A stretch of DNA of 48,550 bases from positions 1 through 48,550 of the forward strand of contig DAINBU010000023.1 in the NCBI GenBank assembly GCA_036732755.1, written 5' to 3'. Position numbers and translations under genes: made by a program. The stretch is from DASRRB01 sp036732755. GTDB taxonomy: Bacteria; Planctomycetota; B15-G4; SIAN01. Positions 42,956-48,550 of this stretch are shown here, one piece after another. Within the stretch, counting starts at the first letter, position 1; the number at the start of each line of letters is the position of its first letter. The notes beneath the pieces were generated by a model. The model was not told the origin of the DNA and ran no database searches. It was given only the letters and a program-made list of their open reading frames with translations.

Positions 42956-43183
42956 TCAGCCGGTCGCCGCGATGCAGCCGTGCTCTTCCTCGAGCATCGG
43001 CGGGACGAGGTCGAGCGCCTTCGCAAGCTTCTCGACGTCCTCTTTTGTCCAGACGAGCCGACAGGCAAACGCCTTCGGCCCAACGATCCCTCGACGGATC
43101 GCGTGACGGATCTTGTCTTCAGTCACTGCGGCGTCGGGATTCTTGGCCTGCAGTCCCCTGAGGACTCTCTGCGTGCTGTACAT
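42956..43183 (-). CDS. Small MerR-like helix-turn-helix protein
   Basis: A 75-residue protein starting MYSTQRVLRGL. The segment VTEDKIRHAIRRGIVGP followed by RLVWTKEDVEKLAKAL has the helix-turn-helix plus wing pattern of MerR/AlpA-type proteins, which act as excisionases or phage regulators. GGAGG lies 4 bases before the ATG at 43183; 12 more codons open upstream are not needed. It precedes the primase-helicase and follows a 132-base spacer with palindromes that could be its operator. Confidence 0.65.
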   Translation of the reverse strand: MYSTQRVLRGLQAKNPDAAVTEDKIRHAIRRGIVGPKAFACRLVWTKEDVEKLAKALDLVPPMLEEEHGCIAATG

Positions 43184-43252
43184 GCGCCCTCCAATCCGCC
43201 GCGGCTGCGGCGGCCCCATGGAGAGCGTTGCAGATCTGCGCAGCTCAATCAG

Positions 43253-43319
43253 TACCGCGGTAGGTGATTCTCTGCTGATTAACTGCTGATGGAGTCCACC
43301 GATGGAGATTCAGAATCAC
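43253..43319. promoter_or_regulatory. Palindromes and direct repeats before the HTH gene
   Basis: The 132-base gap between two minus-strand genes holds a perfect 10-bp palindrome taccgcggta (43253-43262), two direct copies of ctgctgat 11 bases apart (43272-43279, 43283-43290), and an 8-bp inverted repeat (gtgattct 43264-43271, agaatcac 43312-43319). It is a plausible operator/promoter region for the HTH-primase operon. No clear -35/-10 pair can be fixed. Confidence 0.4.
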
Positions 43320-44254
43320 TTCGCCCGCTTGGTCTTTTCACGACGGCGCAGGTAGATCGCCGCCTCGATCTTTCGCTTGTCGTTCTTCCGTCGGAAGCCG
43401 AGCCATGGCGCCGTTGCCGGGAATGCTCGCAGGAGCGACGCGTACACGGCGCGTACAGCGTCGTCGTCGCCCCTCGCCGTCGTTGCATGAACCTCGCGAA
43501 ATTGTGCGCTCGTGAGGACTCGTCCAGGTGCACTGATCAGAGCTCTCCAGGCAACGTGCGGCGCCTTCATGCTTTCGGGATCGACGTCAATCACGTCCTG
43601 CAAGGGATGCCGGTCGATTGCAGTTGTCGTCCGAGGGGCTGGAACGACCATTGGAGGCACGCCGGCCCGCTGTACGCGAGCGCGCTCAAGCTCCATTCCT
43701 GCCATGACGCGCGACACGAGTCTTTCCGATGGGACTCGGGAAAGAACCCTTCGGAGCCAGCGCGAAACGAACTGCTGAGAATTCAACATCTGCTCAAGCG
43801 CGCCGCGGTCCCTCCCGACGTCGCGAGCGAAAAGGTCGAGGATCGGTTTCACAAGAGCAACGGCGGCTTGGTGCGCCGACGGATAGCTGACGCCTCGAAC
43901 TTCGACCGGACAAGTACTGAACGCCAGCAATTCCTCAGCAATGGCTAACATCACGATTCGAAAGTCCATCGCCGCTCGAATCAGGTCCGGAAGCGCTTGC
44001 TCGAGGGGCGGGACGTACGTTCCACGGCGAGGCGTGCCCACCCGAACGCGGCGAAGCCTCGCGATGACGAATCTGCCGAGATCCGTCGCCGCTTCCGTGT
44101 TCGCGGTGAGCGTGTCTGGTGAGACGTACGGGCGCAAGATCCACTTGACGTCGTCGACCATTCGGCGAAGCACCCGCTCCTTCAGCCGGACTCGATGCCC
44201 AGGCCGTAGCGGACGGCCCTCTTCGCCTCGTATGGATGACCCGCCTCGAATCAT
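43316..44254 (-). CDS. Phage protein of unknown function, basic C-terminus
   Basis: A 312-residue protein from the ATG at 44254 (a TTG at 44317 would add 21 residues). It is mostly helical and basic, ending RREKTKRAK. Recognisable patches are few: RGVSYPSAHQAAVALVKPIL near 120-140 and PGRVLTSAQFREVHATTARG near 245. Nucleic-acid binding is possible from charge alone. It is first in the minus-strand early block and divergent from the small terminase gene. I recognise no family. Confidence 0.6.
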   Translation of the reverse strand: MIRGGSSIRGEEGRPLRPGHRVRLKERVLRRMVDDVKWILRPYVSPDTLTANTEAATDLGRFVIARLRRVRVGTPRRGTYVPPLEQALPDLIRAAMDFRIVMLAIAEELLAFSTCPVEVRGVSYPSAHQAAVALVKPILDLFARDVGRDRGALEQMLNSQQFVSRWLRRVLSRVPSERLVSRVMAGMELERARVQRAGVPPMVVPAPRTTTAIDRHPLQDVIDVDPESMKAPHVAWRALISAPGRVLTSAQFREVHATTARGDDDAVRAVYASLLRAFPATAPWLGFRRKNDKRKIEAAIYLRRREKTKRAK

Positions 44255-44683
44255 CGAATCCCTACCCCGTGGCACGGCGCCCGCGTCGAGTGTCGACGTG
44301 CCGCGACGGCGCGTCAAGGCGCGCGCAGCGTCGGGACGGCCTCCGTGGGTCGAGAACGCGAGCCTCCGACGGGTTCTCTCCCGGGGATAGGGAGGATCAG
44401 GACGATCTCCCAGCTCACCGGACTTTTGAACTCTGACGACGTAGATATGGGCTTGTCGTCCCTCCGTGCGCGCGCGCGCGTCCGCGTACGCGCGAACTAG
44501 GAGTTCGTCTCAATCCTCCCTAACGGGTCGGGACGGCGAGCGGCGTTCGCAGTCGCAGCGTCCGCGACGAGGGCGGCGTCGTAGGCGCAGCCGCGGGTTC
44601 GCGGCAGCACCGCGAACCGGGACGGACTTCCGAAGGTTTTCGGTCGAGTCGCGCTTCGCGATGATGCGGCCGGAGGTGGCCTC
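44255..44683. promoter_or_regulatory. Divergent intergenic region of the element
   Basis: This 429-base gap separates leftward early and rightward late genes and should contain both promoters. It holds a 16-base alternating purine-pyrimidine tract (44466-44481), a perfect palindrome cgcgtacgcg (44483-44492) and a hairpin cgaact-agg-agttcg (44493-44507), all adjacent. The stretch around 44401-44460 is less G+C-rich. I see no convincing gene; small open frames here are arginine-rich shadows. Confidence 0.45.
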
Positions 44684-45325
44684 TTGTCACGTCCGTCGGG
44701 ACATCGACTCACGAACGGCGCGCGCCGCAAGGCGATCCGCGCGTTGCAGGCGTTGATCGCGTCGGGGATTCCCGACGAAGAAGCGCGCGAGGAAATCGCG
44801 CAGCGATTCGACGTGAGCGCGAGGACGGCAAGGCTCTGGGGCGACGCCGCGTACCGTTCGCTCGCTGCCGAGGCCGACGTCGATCGCAAGCGACTCGTCG
44901 GAAGCGCGCTGCGGACGCGGCGCCTGATCCTCGCGCAGGCAATGAAGCGCGGCGATTTCCGGTTGGCATTGGCGGCAGCCGACGCAATCAGTCGACTCTT
45001 GGGCCTCGACCAGCCGACGAAGGTCCAGCACGACGTGATCGTCGAGAAGATCGGTGACATGAGTCGCGCCGTCGTCGAAGTCGTCCGCGACTTCTTCGCC
45101 GACCGTCCGGACGAGCGCGCGCGCTTCGTCGAGGCGCTGCGCCAGCGGCTGAACGCGCAGCTCGCGCAGCGGCCGGAAAGGCTCGCGCTTGTGATCGACG
45201 GGCCCGACGCGCTCGAGGCGGGCGACGGAGAGGTCGTCGAGGCGTCAGATGCGCGCGCTGACCCGCCGACCCCCGACGTCGCGCCGCCTCCCGATCCCGC
45301 CCCGGACGCGCCGCCGCGCGACTGA
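44684..45325 (+). CDS. Putative terminase small subunit (HTH protein)
   Basis: A 213-residue protein starting with TTG at 44684, supported by GGAGG at 44672-44676 (7-base spacing). The N-terminal part (ARRKAIRALQALIASGIPDE, then FDVSARTARLWGDAAY) is a helix-turn-helix like those of small terminase subunits, followed by helices (to about 150) and an acidic, Pro/Ala/Asp-rich tail. The small subunit would recognise packaging sites on phage DNA. The role is inferred from the HTH and from the large terminase gene downstream on the same strand, though a recombinase gene and a 605-base gap intervene. Confidence 0.6.
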   Translation: MSRPSGHRLTNGARRKAIRALQALIASGIPDEEAREEIAQRFDVSARTARLWGDAAYRSLAAEADVDRKRLVGSALRTRRLILAQAMKRGDFRLALAAADAISRLLGLDQPTKVQHDVIVEKIGDMSRAVVEVVRDFFADRPDERARFVEALRQRLNAQLAQRPERLALVIDGPDALEAGDGEVVEASDARADPPTPDVAPPPDPAPDAPPRD

Positions 45326-45500
45326 CCTCGTCGTCCCGCCGCTGGCGCGAACGTCGCGCGCCCGTCCGCGCGTCGCCCTTGGATCCGGCCGCCGCCGTCG
45401 CGCTCGAAGGCACGGATTCCGTGCACTCCGCCGCCTCCCGACGATCTCTCCGAAACGGTCGTCATTCGCTTGAGGTCCCCGATCCGGTCGGCTGACTGAT

Positions 45501-45535
45501 CCTCCTTCGAACATCGTTGAGAGCTTCCAAGGAGG
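45501..45535 (+). promoter_or_regulatory. Hairpin that could sequester a ribosome-binding site
   Basis: The sequence cctcctt (45501-45507) is perfectly complementary to aaggagg (45529-45535), the only strong Shine-Dalgarno-like sequence before the tyrosine recombinase. The loop is 21 bases. Pairing would hide the site from ribosomes. Confidence 0.4.
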
Positions 45536-45549
45536 CACGGATTCCGCGC

Positions 45550-46215
45550 ATGGACGCCTGCTCGCGCCGCACGCCGACCGGCATCCGGCACCGCGCGCTG
45601 ATCGCGCTGCTCTACGGCAGCGGGCTGCGCATCAGCGAGGCGCTCGCGCTGCGGCCGAAGGACCTCGACCTCGACGCGCTGACGGTCACCGTGCACAGCG
45701 GCAAGGGGGACAAGCGCGGCGTCTCCGTCCTCCTGCCGGACGCGATCGACGCGATCCAGCGCTGGTCCGACCGACGCGCGAGCTACGGCGTCACGGCGCG
45801 CGACCCCTTCTTCTGCACGATCGGGCGAGGGGCCGCGGGGCCAAACCCGACGGCTCCCGGCCACCGGCTCGGGCGGGAGTTCGTCGGTCGCGTCCTGAAG
45901 CGCCTCGCGCGGCGCGCCGGTCTCGCGAAGCGCGTCCACCCCCACGGGCTCCGGCACTCGCACGCCGACCTCTTGCGGCGCCGCGGATTCGACGTCGAGG
46001 AGATCCGAAAGCAGCTCCGGCACGCCTCGCTCGAGATCACCGGGCGGTACCTGGACCACCTCGGACCTGGCGACCTGCCGCGCCGCATCCGGGAGATCGG
46101 CGCCGTGCTCGAGCCCGCCAAGGCACCACGCGAAATGCTCGGCGATCTGCTTGCGCGGTTTACCGACCGCGACGTCGAACAGCTGGTCGCGTTGTTGAAG
46201 AGGGCAAGCGCGTAG
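45550..46215 (+). CDS. Tyrosine recombinase with catalytic domain only
   Basis: A 221-residue protein from the ATG at 45550 (TTG at 45517 would add 11 residues). All catalytic residues of the family are visible: Arg in GSGLRISEAL, Lys in SGKGDKRG, His and Arg in HPHGLRHSHA, His in QLRHASLEIT and Tyr in GRYLDHL. The N-terminal core-binding domain that clamps DNA in XerC/XerD-type enzymes is missing, and the upstream bases do not encode one in any frame I checked. A ~35-residue C-terminal extension (LGDLLARFTDRDVEQLVALL) is present. Its G+C-rich codon use is more host-like than that of the large terminase gene, hinting at separate acquisition. Confidence 0.8.
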   Translation: MDACSRRTPTGIRHRALIALLYGSGLRISEALALRPKDLDLDALTVTVHSGKGDKRGVSVLLPDAIDAIQRWSDRRASYGVTARDPFFCTIGRGAAGPNPTAPGHRLGREFVGRVLKRLARRAGLAKRVHPHGLRHSHADLLRRRGFDVEEIRKQLRHASLEITGRYLDHLGPGDLPRRIREIGAVLEPAKAPREMLGDLLARFTDRDVEQLVALLKRASA

Positions 46216-46288
46216 CACGGCGCCACGTCGATCGGACGCTTTCCGACGCTCGCTCCGACGCTGTCGTTGTCAGCAGCGTCCGACGCTT

Positions 46289-46325
46289 TTCCCTGGGAAG
46301 CGGACGCTCCGACACTCCCGACGCT
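46289..46325 (+). repeat. Compound repeat copy A
   Basis: A 37-bp unit: the palindrome TTCCCTGGGAA (46289-46299) followed by three octamer-like elements, two of which deviate by one base. It matches copies B and C in opposite orientation. Confidence 0.8.
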
Positions 46326-46439
46326 GTCTTTCTCTCCTTGAATCGACGGGGGCGCGCATGTGGCGGGGTGGGGGATTCGATCCGTGATCGCGTGGAGTGA
46401 CGTCGCGCGAGCACATGAAGTGGGGGGATCTGCCGAACC

Positions 46440-46475
46440 AGCGTCGGCAGCGTCGGAGCGTCGGGCTCCCAGGAA
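46440..46475 (-). repeat. Compound repeat copy B
   Basis: The reverse complement of this 36-bp segment begins TTCCTGGGAGC and continues with three octamers CCGACGCT, aligning with copy A with a few substitutions and single-base gaps. It is inverted relative to A. Confidence 0.8.
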
Positions 46476-46597
46476 GAGTTGAAGGACGTCAGTCGAGGTG
46501 AAGCGTCGGAAGCGCCCTCACGACAGCATCCGCGCTCACTTCGACGCAGTCCCACCTCGCGAACGCTGGCTACGTTTCGATTGGCGCGGGGAACAAC

Positions 46598-46633
46598 AGC
46601 GTCGGAAGCGTCGGCAGCGTCCGTTCCCGGGAG
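46598..46633 (-). repeat. Compound repeat copy C
   Basis: The reverse complement of this 36-bp segment begins CTCCCGGGAAC and continues with GGACGCT and two CCGACGCT octamers, aligning with copies A and B. It has the same orientation as B. Confidence 0.8.
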
Positions 46634-46820
46634 GATCATCGGACGCTGTTTGATTGGGCAGCGTCGGTGACAGCGTCGGCGCAGCGATCGACTCGCGTTC
46701 GCGCGATGCGACACTTGCGACTTGACGATCTGCGACTCGGTAATCCCCGCGCGCGCTCGTTGGTGATGTCCGGCGCAGTGTGTTCGCAGCGCTAGCATTC
46801 ACGTTGGGAGACCTGTCTCG

Positions 46821-48407
46821 ATGGCGGTGAGAGATGCGCCGATCGACCCGCTGGCACAGCTCGCCAAGGACCTCGACCTGCTCGTGCGGGAACCCGCGAA
46901 GGGCACGTGGGATCCCTCGTCGATCGACTCGATGGTGACCTACGCCGAGCAGGAGCTGCGTATCAAGCTCCGCGCGGTGCCGCGCGTGCTCGCAATCTTC
47001 ACGTTGGTCGTGCGAGCGTTTCAGGAGAAGAAGCGCCTTCGCCTCGCAGTCCTCGGTCCCCGAGGCGGCGGCAAGACCGCGATCACGGCGGCACTCGAGC
47101 TCATCGCCTATCGCTGGTTTGGATACTCATGGCAAAACGTTGGCGGATCTCTGGAGCAAGCCAAACTTTGCTACAGCTACGTCGCTTTGGCGCACCACAA
47201 CTCTGCCGACCTTGCGAAGTTCACAGTCCACTCTCAGGCCCAGGACACGCGCTCGCGCCGCGGCGATTCGATCGCGGTGAGCGCGGCGTCGCAGACGTCC
47301 GTGCGAGGACCTCACCCGATCGGAAGCTCGGGTGCCGGAGGTCTGACCCTCGACGAAGCGGCCATGATTCCCGACGACATCTGTGACGCCGCGAAGGGAC
47401 AACTCACGACGGCGAATCCCTCCGCGTTGATCCAGTTGAGCACAATGGGCGAGTCGCAGACCGGCCGGTTCTGGGAGCTCTTGCAAGACCCCGACGGAAT
47501 CGGATACCGCGTCGAGTCATTCGACATCTTCGACGTGGCCAAGCGCTGCCCCTACGACTGCGCGACCACCTGCCCTGTCAAAGAGCACTTCGCGAACGAC
47601 TTCTACGTCGGCATCGGCTCGGCCCGCCAACTCTCACATAAGGCCTATTGCGGTGGGAGGGCTCATGGCGTTGACGGGTGGGTGGACATCGACGAGGTCG
47701 CGCAGCACTGGCGGGAACTGGGTCCGTCGACGTTCGAACGTGAGCTCATGGGCAAGGCCGTCGCATCCACCGGGCACATCTTCGATCCGATCCTCTTGCA
47801 GCAGGCGGACCTTGGTTGGAAGGCGCTTTCGAAGGACCCCGAGCGCCATCGCGAACGATTCAAGAAGCTCGACAAGTACGCGTCCGTGGACTGGGGCTTC
47901 GCAGGAGCCACGGCGATCGTCTACGCCATACGGCTACGCGACGCATTATTGGTCTATCGGTCGGAGTACTTCACGCGTGAACGCTTCCAACTGATTCGAG
48001 AACACCTCGTCGAACGCTGCATTTCGGAGCGGATCGAGACGCTCTTCGCGGATAGCGCGTCGCCGTCGGACAATGAGGAGCTCGCGGAGATGTTCTCTCG
48101 TGCTGCGCACGAGAAACGCCTCTCCTGGAACACGCGCGTGCTTCCGGTCGTGTTTTCGAAATTCAAGATGTACGGAATCGGGGAAGTTCGTCGGCGTCTC
48201 GAGCAGAAACTCCTCGGGTTCGCATCGAGCTTCGGAGATCAGGTCAACGAGGAGCACGCGCGAACGATGAAGCACATGCGCGCCTATCACGTCGACAAGA
48301 CAACGAACAAACCCGCAAAGGTGGACGACCACGTGGTCGACGCGGTGATCGCACTCTGCGTCGGACTCTCGACGAGCTTCCGAGCACAGACGCGGCTTGC
48401 CCCGTAG
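46821..48407 (+). CDS. terL: Phage terminase large subunit
   Basis: A 528-residue packaging motor. The ATPase domain has Walker A GPRGGGKT (79-86) and Walker B LTLDEA (175-180). The nuclease domain starts at VDWGFAGA (Asp about 357) and ends with DDHVVDAVIAL near 510, both expected metal-binding positions of RNase H-like terminase nucleases; FADSASPSDNEE provides the middle acidic residues. A cysteine cluster (RCPYDCATTCP, with a fourth in AYCGG) between the domains may bind zinc. The protein would cut and translocate element DNA into a capsid. Preceded by the octamer array. Confidence 0.9.
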   Translation: MAVRDAPIDPLAQLAKDLDLLVREPAKGTWDPSSIDSMVTYAEQELRIKLRAVPRVLAIFTLVVRAFQEKKRLRLAVLGPRGGGKTAITAALELIAYRWFGYSWQNVGGSLEQAKLCYSYVALAHHNSADLAKFTVHSQAQDTRSRRGDSIAVSAASQTSVRGPHPIGSSGAGGLTLDEAAMIPDDICDAAKGQLTTANPSALIQLSTMGESQTGRFWELLQDPDGIGYRVESFDIFDVAKRCPYDCATTCPVKEHFANDFYVGIGSARQLSHKAYCGGRAHGVDGWVDIDEVAQHWRELGPSTFERELMGKAVASTGHIFDPILLQQADLGWKALSKDPERHRERFKKLDKYASVDWGFAGATAIVYAIRLRDALLVYRSEYFTRERFQLIREHLVERCISERIETLFADSASPSDNEELAEMFSRAAHEKRLSWNTRVLPVVFSKFKMYGIGEVRRRLEQKLLGFASSFGDQVNEEHARTMKHMRAYHVDKTTNKPAKVDDHVVDAVIALCVGLSTSFRAQTRLAP

Positions 48408-48550
48408 TCAAGAGGAGATTCGCGCGCTACGATTCAGCGCGACGACCGAACAACTCCGAGCCGAACTCCAAGCGCCCGCGCTCGTGACGGGCGATCCAGT
48501 CCAAGCCGAACTCCAAGACGGTCGTCGCGCGGACCCCGGTCCGCCCTTGG
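48397..48550 (+). CDS. Start of a phage gene cut by the right edge
   Basis: An open frame from a TTG at 48397, overlapping the end of the large terminase gene by 11 bases and still open at the edge. The visible protein (QEEIRALRFSATTEQLRAEL, QAELQDG) has natural composition, unlike the other two frames here. Portal protein genes usually follow the large terminase gene, so a portal is possible, but nothing in these 51 codons proves it. The start codon is uncertain. Confidence 0.45.
   Translation, partial: MPRSQEEIRALRFSATTEQLRAELQAPALVTGDPVQAELQDGRRADPGPPL

Larger units (their letters stand above)
46243..46679. repeat. Array of twelve AGCGTCGG octamers, orientation switching once
   Basis: Four copies read CCGACGCT on the plus strand (46243, 46255, 46280, 46318) and eight read AGCGTCGG (46440, 46449, 46457, 46502, 46598, 46607, 46660, 46672). 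All left copies point one way and all right copies the other. One-mismatch variants (ggacgct, agcgtccg) add to the array. Confidence 0.9.
46216..46820. other. 605-bp non-coding interval before the large terminase gene
   Basis: No convincing gene occurs on either strand; a 212-residue minus-strand frame across it has shadow-like composition. The interval carries an array of the octamer AGCGTCGG in both orientations (separate entries), a G-rich patch around 46368-46375 and a less repetitive final 120 bases that should contain the leader of the large terminase gene. Confidence 0.7.
38265..48550. mobile_element. Integrated phage-like element, right end beyond the window
   Basis: From the tRNA-Arg 3' end onward the content is a serine recombinase, replication genes (primase-helicase), a SpoVG-like protein, a MerR-like HTH, terminase subunits and a second recombinase. 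Third codon positions are visibly less G+C-saturated than in the host part. Leftward early and rightward late gene blocks diverge near 44255-44683. It could be a prophage or a phage-derived satellite; structural genes needed to decide would lie to the right. Confidence 0.85.

Noticed and set aside
42862..43083. N-terminal extension of the primase-helicase frame
   Set aside because: Most of it is an out-of-frame reading of the HTH gene (Arg/Ser-rich); a better start with a ribosome-binding site lies at 42861.
45326..45549. Remains of an N-terminal core-binding domain upstream of the tyrosine recombinase
   Set aside because: In the recombinase frame this stretch contains a stop and gives no helical core-binding pattern, so a simple frameshifted full-length integrase is not supported.
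44497..46218. A 573-codon minus-strand frame across the small terminase and tyrosine recombinase
   Set aside because: It is antisense to the recombinase, whose full catalytic set is visible on the plus strand.
46243..46679. CRISPR array
   Set aside because: Units are only 8 bp (or 36-37 bp composites in both orientations) with irregular spacing and no cas genes; this is not a CRISPR arrangement.
46160..46798. A 212-codon minus-strand frame across the octamer array
   Set aside because: Composition is Arg/Ser/Thr-rich with repeat-derived peptides, there is no supporting ribosome-binding site, and it overlaps the recombinase end. The repeats explain the open frame.

Overview
The window is dense, very G+C-rich bacterial chromosome followed by the left part of an integrated phage-like element. 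The host is probably a planctomycete or a related lineage. That rests on style: many secreted or lipid-anchored proteins of unknown pathway, HEAT repeats fused to other domains (cyclophilin, von Willebrand A), carboxypeptidase-regulatory-like repeats, an ECF sigma factor paired with a FecR-like protein, and three-gene sdhCAB. No rRNA or ribosomal marker is present, so the phylum is inference.

Host part (1 to about 38264). The left edge cuts a glycoside hydrolase family 2 enzyme. Next come two secreted YCII-domain paralogues flanking a carboxypeptidase-regulatory-like repeat protein, a strong hairpin terminator, and a GT39-like membrane glycosyltransferase. A minus-strand block holds succinate dehydrogenase/fumarate reductase (sdhC-sdhA-sdhB), a small methyltransferase, a Deg-like serine protease and mutM. 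Plus-strand genes follow: a CheR-type methyltransferase, mgtE, two TPR-type proteins and a CocE/NonD-family hydrolase; an RsuA-family pseudouridine synthase lies between CheR and mgtE on the minus strand. A minus-strand operon encodes a TPR-like secreted protein, an ECF sigma factor and a FecR-like membrane protein with overlapping reading frames. Two M28 peptidases with C-terminal PDZ domains bracket a two-gene operon of unknown secreted proteins. Then come a tetraheme cytochrome c, a HEAT-cyclophilin lipoprotein coupled to a gluzincin-like protein with a degenerate HNxxH motif, and a HEAT/VWA secreted protein.

Element (from about 38265 through the right edge). A complete tRNA-Arg(CCT) at 38191-38267 marks the junction. 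To its right third-position G+C falls visibly and gene order becomes phage-like. A minus-strand early operon of mostly overlapping genes runs hypothetical, MerR-like HTH, primase-helicase, SpoVG-like protein, small protein, large serine recombinase. The recombinase frame reads antisense through the entire tRNA into host DNA. The plus-strand late side has a putative small terminase subunit, a catalytic-domain-only tyrosine recombinase, a 605-bp non-coding interval carrying twelve copies of an octamer arranged in three compound repeats, the large terminase subunit, and the start of a further gene (perhaps portal) cut by the window. No CRISPR array, rRNA or recognisable insertion sequence was seen.

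The observations most worth following are the recombinase frame that borrows its tail from the tRNA and host DNA, the inverted compound-repeat array in front of the large terminase gene, the stand-alone tyrosine recombinase between the terminase genes, the five 11-bp repeats abutting the ribosome-binding site of an M28 peptidase, and the HNxxH gluzincin-like protein coupled to a HEAT-cyclophilin lipoprotein.
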